From Thalassovita aquimarina (GTDB taxonomy: Bacteria; Pseudomonadota; Alphaproteobacteria; Rhodobacterales; Rhodobacteraceae), in assembly GCF_018219815.1 (NCBI RefSeq), contig NZ_JADMKU010000004.1, positions 124,001 to 188,000 of the forward strand: DNA of 64,000 bases, written 5' to 3'. The notes beneath the pieces are model-generated. The model saw only the letters and a program-made list of their open reading frames with translations, was not told the origin of the DNA and ran no database searches. Below are positions 45,856 through 53,882 of this stretch, one piece after another. A program made the position numbers and the translations under genes. Each line of letters begins with the position of its first letter. Positions within the stretch are counted from its first letter, which is position 1.

Positions 45856-47557
45856 TGGCAACCTTCAGCGGCGCAGCCCCTTCGGCGGCGAGAACCGCAT
45901 CGAGCCCGATTTCCAGCTTCTGCCGGATGCGGTCGGGATCGACCTCGCCCGAGGCGTCTTCGTAATCGACGAAGGACAAGGCGCGTTTCCACTGGAATTC
46001 CGCTTCGCGCTGGCGCCCCACCGCCCAGAGCACATCACCAAGGTGGTCGTTCACCACCGGATCGACCGGCATCAGTTCGGCGGCATGTTCCATATGCGGC
46101 ACCGCTTCGTCATAGCGACCAAGGCGGAATAGGGCCCAACCGAGCGAATCGACGATATAGCCGCTGTCCGGGCGCACGGCGACGGCGCGTTCGATCATGT
46201 CCAGCGCCTCGTCCAGCTTGATCTGCTGCTCGACCAGGGAATAGCCCAGATAGTTCAGTACCTGCGGCTGCTCCGGATTCAACTCCAACGCGGTGCGAAA
46301 ATCCTTCTCCGCATTGTCCCAGTTACCCAACCGTTCATAGCTGATCGCGCGGGCATAGTAGATGAACCATTGGCTCGGGTCGGCATCGTCATAGATCGCC
46401 AGCGCATCGTCATAGGCCGCCACGGCGTCCTCGAAACGGGACAACTGGCGCATCAGGTCGCCCAGATTGACATGCACGATGGCAAGATCGCCCTGGCTTC
46501 GGGCCAGTTGTTCCAGCACTTCCACCGCCGCATCCAGCCGGCCGGCGCTGCGCAGCGCCTCGGCCCGGCCAAGTTCGGCGGCGTGAAAGACCGGGCTGTT
46601 CCGGTCGACCTTCTTGTAGGTTTCCACCGCCAGGTCATAGCGCTGCAGATCGTCGAGCAACGCCGCGCTCATCAGGATCGCGTCGGTATGATCGGGACGC
46701 AGATATTCGGCGACGCGGGAATACAACAGCGTGTAATCCTGCCCCGCCTCGCCGCTCAGCGCCGCGGCCACGGAATAGAACACCTCCGCCACGCCATCCC
46801 GGGGGGAGCGGATCATCGAGAACGGCAGGGTTTCGCCCCGGTTCAGCGCCGCGTGCATGTCACGCAGCACCGGTTCCAGATCGGGGCCGAACAATTCCTC
46901 GATCAGGGCCGCGCCTTCGTCACCGCGTTCCAGCTGGCTGAGGATTTCCACCCGCGCGATGGCGCCGCGGCGGGTCAGTTGCATGCTGCTGCCGATATGT
47001 TCGGCAAAGATCGCTTCGGCAGATTCGAAATCCCCGACCGAGGCCAACGCCAAGGCCCGGTGGTACAGTGCGAACCCCTTCAGCCCGCGCTTTTCGGCCA
47101 CCACGTCGAACAGCTCCAGCGCCGCCGATACCTGACCTTCGCCCATCTTCGCCCAGGCCGCGACCAGACCGTCGACCAGGGGGCCAACGCCGTTATCCGC
47201 CGCCGCCCTTTCGGCCAGCTTTTCGAAACGGGTATTTTCGGCATCGTCGGCCATCAGGACCATTTGCGCGATCTGGCTGCGCAATCCGTCCGCTTCCATC
47301 TTGCGGGCAATCGGAATGGCGCGTTCGATCCGGCCCAGCGACATCTGCGCCCGCGCCGCCGATTCCAGCAGCACCGGGTTGGACGGGTCACGCGCCAGCG
47401 CGCGGGCGTAAAAATCCGCCGCGACCTTGAAGTCGGCGGTCATGTCGGCCTGCCGCGCCGCCAGATACGACCCGGCCAATCCCTGCGCCTGTACCGGCGC
47501 GATCCCGCCCAGCCCAAGAGCAACCGACAGAACGGCACGCGCAACCCAACTTTTCAT
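45842..47557 (-). CDS. Periplasmic TPR-repeat protein
   Basis: A 571-residue secreted protein. The signal peptide starts MKSWVARAVLSVALGLGGIA and ends near VQAQG. The rest is built of TPR helices, e.g. ARDPSNPVLLESAARAQMSL, AVAVRPDSGYIVDSLGWALF and DPVVNDHLGDVLWAVG. It probably serves as a scaffold in the envelope. ATG 47557 has AAGGGT four bases upstream; a second ATG lies one codon before. It overlaps ispE. Function beyond protein binding is unknown. Confidence 0.86.
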   Translation of the reverse strand: MKSWVARAVLSVALGLGGIAPVQAQGLAGSYLAARQADMTADFKVAADFYARALARDPSNPVLLESAARAQMSLGRIERAIPIARKMEADGLRSQIAQMVLMADDAENTRFEKLAERAAADNGVGPLVDGLVAAWAKMGEGQVSAALELFDVVAEKRGLKGFALYHRALALASVGDFESAEAIFAEHIGSSMQLTRRGAIARVEILSQLERGDEGAALIEELFGPDLEPVLRDMHAALNRGETLPFSMIRSPRDGVAEVFYSVAAALSGEAGQDYTLLYSRVAEYLRPDHTDAILMSAALLDDLQRYDLAVETYKKVDRNSPVFHAAELGRAEALRSAGRLDAAVEVLEQLARSQGDLAIVHVNLGDLMRQLSRFEDAVAAYDDALAIYDDADPSQWFIYYARAISYERLGNWDNAEKDFRTALELNPEQPQVLNYLGYSLVEQQIKLDEALDMIERAVAVRPDSGYIVDSLGWALFRLGRYDEAVPHMEHAAELMPVDPVVNDHLGDVLWAVGRQREAEFQWKRALSFVDYEDASGEVDPDRIRQKLEIGLDAVLAAEGAAPLKVANGDN

Positions 47558-47674
47558 CATACCCTTGACCCGTTTTGTTGTTGTTTCTTTGCGCAACAGA
47601 GTAACGCGCCACGCAGCGAAGGCAATCGGGATAGGCGGGTTTATGGGCGGGTTTCGGCCTGATGAATAAAGTGT

Positions 47675-47722
47675 GATGTGAAAAGGGCGGCCCGTTGGCC
47701 CAGCCCTTTACCATAAGTGTTG
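47675..47722 (+). repeat. Left inverted repeat of the accessory island
   Basis: Contains ATGTGA, then AAAGGGCGGCCCGTTGG, CCCAGCCCTTTACCA and a GTGTT at the end. It aligns imperfectly (about three quarters identical over 48 bases) in inverted orientation with 50480-50526. It is also a self-complementary hairpin by itself. Confidence 0.6.
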
Positions 47723-47806
47723 CAAATAAAAACTTCGGTTGGCCAGTTTCTGGCCAATATGCTCTCACAATAATAAGAAAAACTCGGAACAACCGGGAGA
47801 ATAAGT

Positions 47807-49537
47807 GTGGGAAAAGCCACGAAGAGAACTTCGTCAGGGCCTCGTAGGCGTTTGCCTTTGCCTTCCTTTGCGGTCGACATCAATTTCTGCCGGAATCCCC
47901 AATGTGATTTCTTCGCAGAAGCTCCGGACCCATATGACAGAAGAGGTCAAAACCGGAACAAGGTCAAGCCGAACATGCCGCGCGGCCGGGTCATTGGATC
48001 CGGCGAAGAAAAGACCTTCCAATGCGGCGGCTGCGGGAAAACCTCAATCATCAAGAACAATAAAGCGATCGTCGAAGAATATCGCCGCCTTCGGCGCAGA
48101 TTCCGTCCGGAGTTTCCTCGGGACGCCTGCTCCAATGAGGAGTGTCCCAACCATGGGAGGCCACAGTCCGAGTATCCGGATCTCTATCGGAGATCGGGAA
48201 CGACAAAAAAGGGCACACAGCGCTGGAAGTGCAAATCCTGCCTGAAGACATTCTCCACTGGAACACGCCTGGGCCGCCAAAAGCGGAGCCACACGAACCG
48301 CGAGGTTTTGTGGATGATCACCAATGGCGTTCCGATCACCAAAATCTGCGATTTCACAGAGCTTTCTCCGCGAGACGTATATCGCAAAATCGACTTCATC
48401 CACGACCGCGTCATCGACTTCACAGCAAGGCGAGAGGCTGATTTCAAGCGCGTGCAATGGGAGAAAGTCGGCCGCCGTTTCGCTTCGGATTCTCAAACGC
48501 TTCATTTGAACTGGCCGAACAAGCGGACCAGGGCGCAAATCGCCGTTCAGCATCTCTGCACCGCGCATGCCAACTCTGGCTACATCATGGCAGCCCATCT
48601 GCAACTGGACCCAGCCGTCGAACTGCCGGACATCGAGGCGAGAATGGTTGCCGCAGGGGACTTCAGCCTACCGAGAGCGTTTCGGGATCAGGCTCGCCTG
48701 TGGTCTGAAACCGAGTTCAAAGGCTACCTCGACAAAATGACCTACAATGTGGCCATTCACCCCGATGAGGCCCCAGAGGTCGATTTGGGGCTGCAGTTGC
48801 CTCACAGCGGCGCCCTGGTGCGCCAGGACGTTATGCAGATGGCACACGCATTCCAGGTGCGGCAGTTCCTCGGTAAAGGCTCGGAGCGCTTCGTGTTCGT
48901 CCTCGACGCGGATCCGGGACTGGCCATGTCCTTCATCTCGGCTTTCGCCGGATGGATCCGGAAAGAGAGGGCTGATGTCATCGTTGTCGAGTTCGACAAG
49001 AAAAAGTCCAACGATCAGAGAAACATGCTGATGAACGAAGGGCGCAAGCAGCTGGAAGATGACAGCAATGTGCCCCGCCGTATCTTCGATGATTTCCACC
49101 CTGGGACCAAAGATGAGATCAAGGACATTCTGGTGGAGAGCATGCTCGAAGACATGCCCTTAACTGCACCTTTCGAGTGGCCATACCACACGAAGTCCGA
49201 ACCGCATCGGTGCATGCGGATACTGACCGACCGAGAGAGCATGGCCCCTGACCGCCGCGCGCGCCTCATGCGCTTGGCAACATTGCGAAGCGTGGATACG
49301 TATTTCCACAAAATCCGAAGCAATCTGCGGCTGGCTGAGCGCCCCTCACATACACCAAGCGCCAACGGCCGCGCTTGGCACCGGCACTACCTCTACAACC
49401 CCGATACTATGGTTAAGATTGTCGATATCTATCGCTTCACCCACAATTGGATGGGCGGTGGCTCCACAAAGGAAACCCCAGCGATGGGGTTGGGATTGGC
49501 CAGGGGAAAGGTCGATGCGAAGGATCTGTTTTCATGA
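47807..49537 (+). CDS. Transposase-like protein with tandem zinc ribbons, HTH and DDE-like core
   Basis: A 576-residue protein of a family I do not recognise with certainty. Two zinc ribbons appear in tandem: C28-x4-C33 with C73-x2-C76, and C108-x4-C113 with C142-x2-C145; the second ends WKCKSCLKTFSTGT, like InsA/IS1595-type N termini. A helix-turn-helix follows (REVLWMITNGVPITKICDFT). Then an RNase-H-like part: D228 in FASDSQTLHLNW and D367/D369 in FVLDADPGL, fitting a DDE-type active site with the third acid not located. Start GTG 47807 has GGGAGAA upstream. Much longer than typical IS1/IS1595 transposases (about 230-320). Confidence 0.6.
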   Translation: MGKATKRTSSGPRRRLPLPSFAVDINFCRNPQCDFFAEAPDPYDRRGQNRNKVKPNMPRGRVIGSGEEKTFQCGGCGKTSIIKNNKAIVEEYRRLRRRFRPEFPRDACSNEECPNHGRPQSEYPDLYRRSGTTKKGTQRWKCKSCLKTFSTGTRLGRQKRSHTNREVLWMITNGVPITKICDFTELSPRDVYRKIDFIHDRVIDFTARREADFKRVQWEKVGRRFASDSQTLHLNWPNKRTRAQIAVQHLCTAHANSGYIMAAHLQLDPAVELPDIEARMVAAGDFSLPRAFRDQARLWSETEFKGYLDKMTYNVAIHPDEAPEVDLGLQLPHSGALVRQDVMQMAHAFQVRQFLGKGSERFVFVLDADPGLAMSFISAFAGWIRKERADVIVVEFDKKKSNDQRNMLMNEGRKQLEDDSNVPRRIFDDFHPGTKDEIKDILVESMLEDMPLTAPFEWPYHTKSEPHRCMRILTDRESMAPDRRARLMRLATLRSVDTYFHKIRSNLRLAERPSHTPSANGRAWHRHYLYNPDTMVKIVDIYRFTHNWMGGGSTKETPAMGLGLARGKVDAKDLFS

Positions 49538-49547
49538 AACGCAGATC

Positions 49548-50360
49548 TTAGGATGTCACCACCTCACCCTCGCCAAAATGCAGCCCATCGACCGATTTGA
49601 AGAAGCGAAGGGCAGCTGCGACGCTTTCGAAAATATAGCGAGCCTCAGCCTCCGCTAAAAGAACATTGTCGTGAGCTAACGAGCGGTCATTCCTCACCCC
49701 ATTAAACCGCTCGAAAATCTTGATGTTGGACCTCAACATATTCAGGATCATCTCTGTCAGTTCAACATCCTGTGCAAGCAGCTTGATGTATTTCCCGGCG
49801 CGAGAGTGGAGGGGATCATCCCGCAAATAATCACCGCCCCTTGATTGCAAAAGGTAAGCAAACCTTTTCATGCAATATAGGTGCAGTCGGTCAAGCCCGG
49901 CGGCATGGCGGCCGGCATCAAGATCCCGGCGGATACCATCGACCAATTCACTAAGCGTTTCACACTTCTCGTAGGTCTCGAATGCGTCTGTGGCGGCTGC
50001 ACTGTCATCCCCCTCGAGCTTCTGAATGAACTCAAACAGACGCCGTTCGACCCGTTTCTCTTCCTCAGGGTCTCCTTTTGCACACTCTGATTCCTCGACT
50101 CGGTATTTCCAAAGCGCTCGCAGTACCCGACCAACCAATGCCGGAGGCTCGATCAGGATGAACTCACGCAACCTCTTTGCCTTAGATCCACCAATCCTGC
50201 GGTATTTCTCCTGCTCCAGATCGAGACCAAGTTCAATTTCGAACCACTCAGCCATGGTGGCATCACTGAAATCGAGGACATATCCCCCATGCATGTCGAA
50301 GGCATCGTCAAGCTTACGGATATCGACCTTTGTAAGCCGTTTGCCGGGATGTGGTGTCAT
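49548..50360 (-). CDS. Abortive-infection-like protein: AbiJ-type N-terminal domain + HEPN RNase domain
   Basis: A 270-residue cytoplasmic protein. The N-terminal 90 residues (GYVLDFSDATMAEWFEIELG ... GGSKAKRLREFI ... LVGRVLRALWKY) resemble the AbiJ-NTD3 type domain. The C-terminal helical domain ends in FNGVRNDRSLAHDN, an R223-x6-H230 match to the catalytic HEPN Rx4-6H motif with the usual Asn after Arg. Such proteins act as RNA-cleaving phage-defence effectors that shut down infected cells. It is convergent to the transposase-like gene and 10 bases away. Family call is by memory of motifs, not by search. Confidence 0.7.
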   Translation of the reverse strand: MTPHPGKRLTKVDIRKLDDAFDMHGGYVLDFSDATMAEWFEIELGLDLEQEKYRRIGGSKAKRLREFILIEPPALVGRVLRALWKYRVEESECAKGDPEEEKRVERRLFEFIQKLEGDDSAAATDAFETYEKCETLSELVDGIRRDLDAGRHAAGLDRLHLYCMKRFAYLLQSRGGDYLRDDPLHSRAGKYIKLLAQDVELTEMILNMLRSNIKIFERFNGVRNDRSLAHDNVLLAEAEARYIFESVAAALRFFKSVDGLHFGEGEVVTS

Positions 50361-50442
50361 TATTTTATCAAGCCTGTCAGTTCGTTATGGCACTAATATT
50401 GGCCGGTTTGCCCGCAAAGGAAGCGCTAATCCGTGATTTCTC

Positions 50443-50476
50443 AAAGAAAAAGAGCGCCTGGTAGCAGGCGCTCTTT
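50443..50476 (-). terminator. Strong terminator at the etfQO/island border
   Basis: On the minus strand AAAGAGCGCCTG pairs perfectly over 12 bases with CAGGCGCTCTTT (50449-50460 with 50465-50476), loop CTAC, followed by TTTTTCTTT. It ends etfQO transcripts before the island. Confidence 0.92.
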
Positions 50477-50479
50477 GGT

Positions 50480-50526
50480 GAAACACATTTGGTAAAGGGC
50501 TGGCCCGTTGGCCGCCCTTCTTGTCA
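50480..50526 (-). repeat. Right inverted repeat / etfQO 3' hairpin
   Basis: On the minus strand it reads ATGTGA (last codons of etfQO), CAAG, AAGGGCGGCC-AACGGGC and CAGCCCTTTACCA. It is a hairpin just after the etfQO stop and the inverted partner of 47675-47722. Confidence 0.6.
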
Positions 50527-52170
50527 CATATTCGGATAATTCGGCCCGTCACCGCCCTGCGGCGTGCACCAGTTGATGTTCTGGGCCGGATCCTTGATGT
50601 CGCAGGTCTTGCAGTGGACGCAGTTCTGGAAGTTGACCACGAACTCCTTCGTGCCGTCCTTTTCCACCACCTCGTAGACGCCGGCCGGGCAGTAGCGCTG
50701 CGCCGGTTCGTCATACATCGGCAGGTTATTGGAAATCGGCACCGTCGGGTCCTTCAGCTGCAGATGGCTGGGCTGGCTTTCCTCGTGGTTGGTGAACGAG
50801 AAGCTGACATTGGTCAGCCGGTCGAAGCTGAGCGTGCCATCCGGCTTCGGATAATCGATCGGCTTGTGCACCGAGGCCGGTTCGGTCGATGCCGCATCGG
50901 TCTTGCCATGCTTCAGCGTGCCGAACAGCGAGAAGCCAAGCGTGTTTGTCCACATGTCGAAGCCGCCCAGTGCCAGCGACGCGGTGAGGCCGAATTTCGA
51001 CCACAGCGGTTTCACGTTGCGGACCTTCTTCAGGTCCTTGCCGATCGCGCCCTTACGGACTTCTGCTTCGTAATCGTGCAGCTCGTCGCCCGAGCGGCCC
51101 GCCTTGATCGCCGCATGCGCGGCTTCGGCCGCGGCCTTGCCCGACAGCATGGCGTTGTGGTTGCCCTTGATCCGCGGCACGTTGACCATGCCGACCGAAC
51201 AGCCCAGCAGCGCCACGCCGGGCGCCACCATCTGCGGCATCGACTGGTACCCGCCTTCGGAAATCGCCCGCGCACCGTAGGCGACGCGCTTGCCGCCCTT
51301 CAGCAGCTCGGCCACCATCGGGTGATGCTTGAAGCGCTGGAATTCCATGTAGGGGAACAGGTGCGGGTTCTTGTAGTTCAGGTGCACCACGAAACCGACA
51401 TAGACCTGGTTATTGTCCAGGTGATAGATGAACGATCCGCCGCCTGCATTGCTGCCCAGCGGCCAGCCCATGGTGTGGGTCACCGTGCCTTCGCGGTGCT
51501 TGGCCGGGTCGATTTCCCAGATTTCCTTCATGCCGAGGCCGAATTTCTGCGGCTCCTTGCCGTCGGACAGGCCGTAGCGTTCGATCACCTGCTTGGACAG
51601 GCTTCCGCGCACGCCTTCGGACAGGAACACGTATTTGCCGTGCAGTTCCATCCCTGGCTCATAGCCCGGTCCGGGGGTGCCGTCGGGGTTCTTGCCGAAT
51701 TCGCCGGCAACCACGCCCTTGATCGTGCCCTTGTCGCCATAGACCAGTTCGGAACAGGCCATGCCGGGGAAAATCTCCACCCCCAGCTCCTCGGCCTGCT
51801 CGGCCATCCAGCGGCAGACATTGGCCATCGACACGATGTAGTTGCCGTGGTTGTTCATCAAGGGCGGCATCGGCCAATTCGGCACCCGAACCTCGCCGGC
51901 TTCACCCAGCATGTAGAAATTGTCTTCCTTCACCGGGACGTTCAGCGGCGCGCCCTTTTCCTTCCAGTCGGGGATCAGCGCGTCGAGTCCGCAAGGATCC
52001 AGCACCGCGCCGGACAGGATATGCGCCCCCACTTCCGAGCCTTTTTCCAGCACGACAACATCCAGATCGGCATCCAGCTGCTTCAGGCGGATCGCGGCTG
52101 ACAGGCCGGCCGGCCCCGCACCCACGATCACTACGTCATATTCCATCGCTTCCCGTTCGATTTCCGACAT
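50524..52170 (-). CDS. Electron transfer flavoprotein-ubiquinone oxidoreductase
   Basis: A 548-residue membrane-associated flavoprotein that passes electrons from ETF (fed by acyl-CoA dehydrogenases) to ubiquinone. FAD binding: YDVVIVGAGPAGLSAAIRL near the N terminus. The C-terminal [4Fe-4S] ferredoxin domain is seen as RYCPAGVYE and QNCVHCKTCDIKDPAQNINW. Full-length. It can serve the acyl-CoA dehydrogenase encoded at 58444-60138. Confidence 0.95.
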   Translation of the reverse strand: MSEIEREAMEYDVVIVGAGPAGLSAAIRLKQLDADLDVVVLEKGSEVGAHILSGAVLDPCGLDALIPDWKEKGAPLNVPVKEDNFYMLGEAGEVRVPNWPMPPLMNNHGNYIVSMANVCRWMAEQAEELGVEIFPGMACSELVYGDKGTIKGVVAGEFGKNPDGTPGPGYEPGMELHGKYVFLSEGVRGSLSKQVIERYGLSDGKEPQKFGLGMKEIWEIDPAKHREGTVTHTMGWPLGSNAGGGSFIYHLDNNQVYVGFVVHLNYKNPHLFPYMEFQRFKHHPMVAELLKGGKRVAYGARAISEGGYQSMPQMVAPGVALLGCSVGMVNVPRIKGNHNAMLSGKAAAEAAHAAIKAGRSGDELHDYEAEVRKGAIGKDLKKVRNVKPLWSKFGLTASLALGGFDMWTNTLGFSLFGTLKHGKTDAASTEPASVHKPIDYPKPDGTLSFDRLTNVSFSFTNHEESQPSHLQLKDPTVPISNNLPMYDEPAQRYCPAGVYEVVEKDGTKEFVVNFQNCVHCKTCDIKDPAQNINWCTPQGGDGPNYPNM

Positions 52171-52273
52171 GGGGGGCCCTCCTCTGGATCCGGCGCGTAA
52201 TTTAATTTCGGAAGTGGTTACCGCGCTGCAGCATTGTACGTCAATCAGGACGAAGCGTTAAAACAGCCTGAAT

Positions 52274-52759
52274 TCAATTGTTATCGCTGTCATCTGGGCT
52301 GTCTCCCATCAAATAACGCGGCCCTGCGCCCTTTTCACCTGCACGGTCCTGCGCGTTATACAACGCGCATTTGGGCAGTGACAGGCAGCCACAACCAATA
52401 CAGCCATCCAGGTTGTCGCGCAGTTTTTCCAGAGTCGCTATCCGCTGGTCCAGCGCCTGCCGGAACTGCCCGGAAATCCGCCGCCAATCGGCGGGGGTCG
52501 GGGCGCGGCCATCCGGCAGGCTGTTCAGCAGGTCGCGGATCTCGGCGATGGTGAAGCCGAATTTCTGCGCGATCATCACGAAAGACAGCCGCCTTATATC
52601 CGCCCGTTCGAAACGGCGCTGACCGCCCGCATTGCGCCATGCGGTTATCAAACCCTGCGATTCGTAGTAACGGATCGCCGAAACAGCCAATCCCGTGCGC
52701 TCTGCCAGTGCCCCGATGGGCAACCCGGCCTTCTGCCTTAAGCCCCTGTTTTCAGACAA
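52274..52759 (-). CDS. soxR: Redox-sensing MerR-family regulator SoxR
   Basis: A 161-residue dimeric regulator with an N-terminal MerR helix-turn-helix (IGALAERTGLAVSAIRYYESQGLI) and the [2Fe-2S] motif CIGCGCLSLPKC. It senses redox-active compounds or superoxide. The start is TTG 52759 with AAGGAT upstream; no ATG is available. A dyad lies in the short space to the divergent VOC gene, which is therefore its likely target. Confidence 0.9.
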   Translation of the reverse strand: MSENRGLRQKAGLPIGALAERTGLAVSAIRYYESQGLITAWRNAGGQRRFERADIRRLSFVMIAQKFGFTIAEIRDLLNSLPDGRAPTPADWRRISGQFRQALDQRIATLEKLRDNLDGCIGCGCLSLPKCALYNAQDRAGEKGAGPRYLMGDSPDDSDNN

Positions 52760-52772
52760 CTCTAAATCCTTG

Positions 52773-52786
52773 ACCTAAAGTTAGGT
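52773..52786. promoter_or_regulatory. Operator dyad between soxR and the VOC gene
   Basis: ACCTAA-AG-TTAGGT is a perfect 14-base dyad between the divergent starts. A -35 like TTGACC overlaps its left end (52770-52775). With the long spacers usual for MerR proteins, a -10 would fall near 52795. This is a good SoxR-site candidate. Confidence 0.65.
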
Positions 52787-52837
52787 TTAGATTTTAGCCT
52801 GCATCAGGATTGAAAATCAACCGCAAAGGATTCCCAT

Positions 52838-53221
52838 ATGACCGTTCAACTGGAACATGCCAATTTCACCGTCACCGACCCCAAAGCCACGGCAAAGTGG
52901 CTTTGCGATGTTTTCGGCTGGCACATCCGCTGGCAGGGCGCCGCGATAGATGATGGCTACACGATCCATGTCGGATCGGATGACAGCTATGTCGCGGTCT
53001 ATGCCCCGCCGGTCGCTCCGAAAAAGGCGACCACATCGCGTTACCGCACCATCGGCGGGATGAATCACGTCGCCGTGGTGGTCGACGACATCGACGCGAT
53101 CGAGACGCGGGTGAAGGCGGCCGGCTTCACCCCGATCAATCACGCCGATTACGAACCGGGGCGGCGGTTTTATTTCCTGGACGGTGACGGCATCGAATTC
53201 GAGGTTGTCAGCTATGCGTAG
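52838..53221 (+). CDS. VOC-family (glyoxalase/bleomycin resistance fold) protein
   Basis: A 127-residue single-domain VOC protein: [20 protein letters not shown] at the N terminus and [16 protein letters not shown] at the end with the C-terminal metal-ligand Glu region. Members bind or modify small toxic compounds (methylglyoxal adducts, antibiotics). It is divergent from soxR and shares the operator dyad, so oxidative or redox-cycling-drug induction is likely. Substrate unknown. Confidence 0.85.
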   Translation: MTVQLEHANFTVTDPKATAKWLCDVFGWHIRWQGAAIDDGYTIHVGSDDSYVAVYAPPVAPKKATTSRYRTIGGMNHVAVVVDDIDAIETRVKAAGFTPINHADYEPGRRFYFLDGDGIEFEVVSYA

Positions 53222-53335
53222 CAATCCGCCCCATCGGAGATTCTGGCGATATTTCGCGCTGCAACCTGCGCCACCCCCTTGCATTATACCCATGCATTGG
53301 TTCAGGTAATTCGACACGAATGAAAAAACCCAAAG

Positions 53336-53358
53336 CGGCGGGCGCTCCGTGCCCGCCG
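53336..53358 (+). other. Hairpin in the greA leader
   Basis: CGGCGGGC (53336-53343) pairs with GCCCGCCG (53351-53358) around GCTCCGT, followed by TTCTGTC, 21 bases before the greA ATG. It could be a leader attenuator or a hairpin that controls translation. Confidence 0.55.
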
Positions 53359-53379
53359 TTCTGTCATGGAAAGAGGCCC

Positions 53380-53850
53380 ATGGAAAAGATACCGATGACC
53401 AAAACCGGGTTTGCCGCGCTGGAAACCGAACTGAAGCACCTGAAGTCGGTGGAACGTCCGGCAATCATCCAGGCGATCGCGGAAGCACGTGAACTGGGCG
53501 ACCTTTCGGAAAACGCGGAATACCATTCCGCCCGCGAAAAACAGAGCTTCATCGAGGGCCGGATCAAGGAACTCGAAGGGGTGATTTCGCTGTCCGACGT
53601 GATCAATCCGGCCTCGCTGAACGGCGCCATCAAGTTCGGTGCCACCGTGACCCTTGTCGACGAAGACACCGACGAAGAAAAAGTCTGGCAGATCGTCGGC
53701 GAATACGAGGCCAATATCGAAAAGGGTCTGCTGAACATCAAGTCGCCCATCGCGCGCGCGTTGATCGGCAAGGAAGAAGGCGACAGCGTCGAAGTCCGCA
53801 CCCCCGGCGGGGAACGGTCCTATGAAGTCTTGAAGATCGAATATATCTGA
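53380..53850 (+). CDS. greA: Transcript-cleavage factor GreA
   Basis: A 156-residue factor that reactivates backtracked RNA polymerase by cleaving the nascent RNA. The N-terminal coiled coil has the loop acids in [18 protein letters not shown]; the C-terminal domain ends with [18 protein letters not shown] and the GreA end. ATG 53380 (MEKIPMT) is the family start and follows AAAGAGG; an in-frame ATG at 53320 would add 20 unrelated residues through the hairpin and is rejected. Confidence 0.95.
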   Translation: MEKIPMTKTGFAALETELKHLKSVERPAIIQAIAEARELGDLSENAEYHSAREKQSFIEGRIKELEGVISLSDVINPASLNGAIKFGATVTLVDEDTDEEKVWQIVGEYEANIEKGLLNIKSPIARALIGKEEGDSVEVRTPGGERSYEVLKIEYI

Positions 53851-53882
53851 ACCCATTTCCCAGGCCGTCATGAGCGTTCACC

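Larger units (their letters stand above)
47680..50520. mobile_element. Putative transposon-like island carrying a HEPN gene
   Basis: A 2.8-kb insert between the TPR gene and the etfQO terminator. It holds one transposase-like gene (+) and one abortive-infection-like gene (-) that converge. Base use is visibly poorer in G+C than both flanks. Inverted repeats of about 48 bases (imperfect) flank it, and an inner pair GGCCAATAT (47752-47760) and its complement (50396-50404) brackets just the two genes. No target duplication could be seen, so the exact ends are unsure. Confidence 0.45.

Noticed and set aside
47675-50526. Flanking repeats as target-site duplications
   Set aside because: They are inverted, not direct, and one of them contains the etfQO stop codon, so they are not simple duplications.
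53320-53379. N-terminal extension of GreA from an upstream ATG
   Set aside because: The extra 20 residues run through the leader hairpin, are not GreA-like, and the ATG at 53380 has a good ribosome site.
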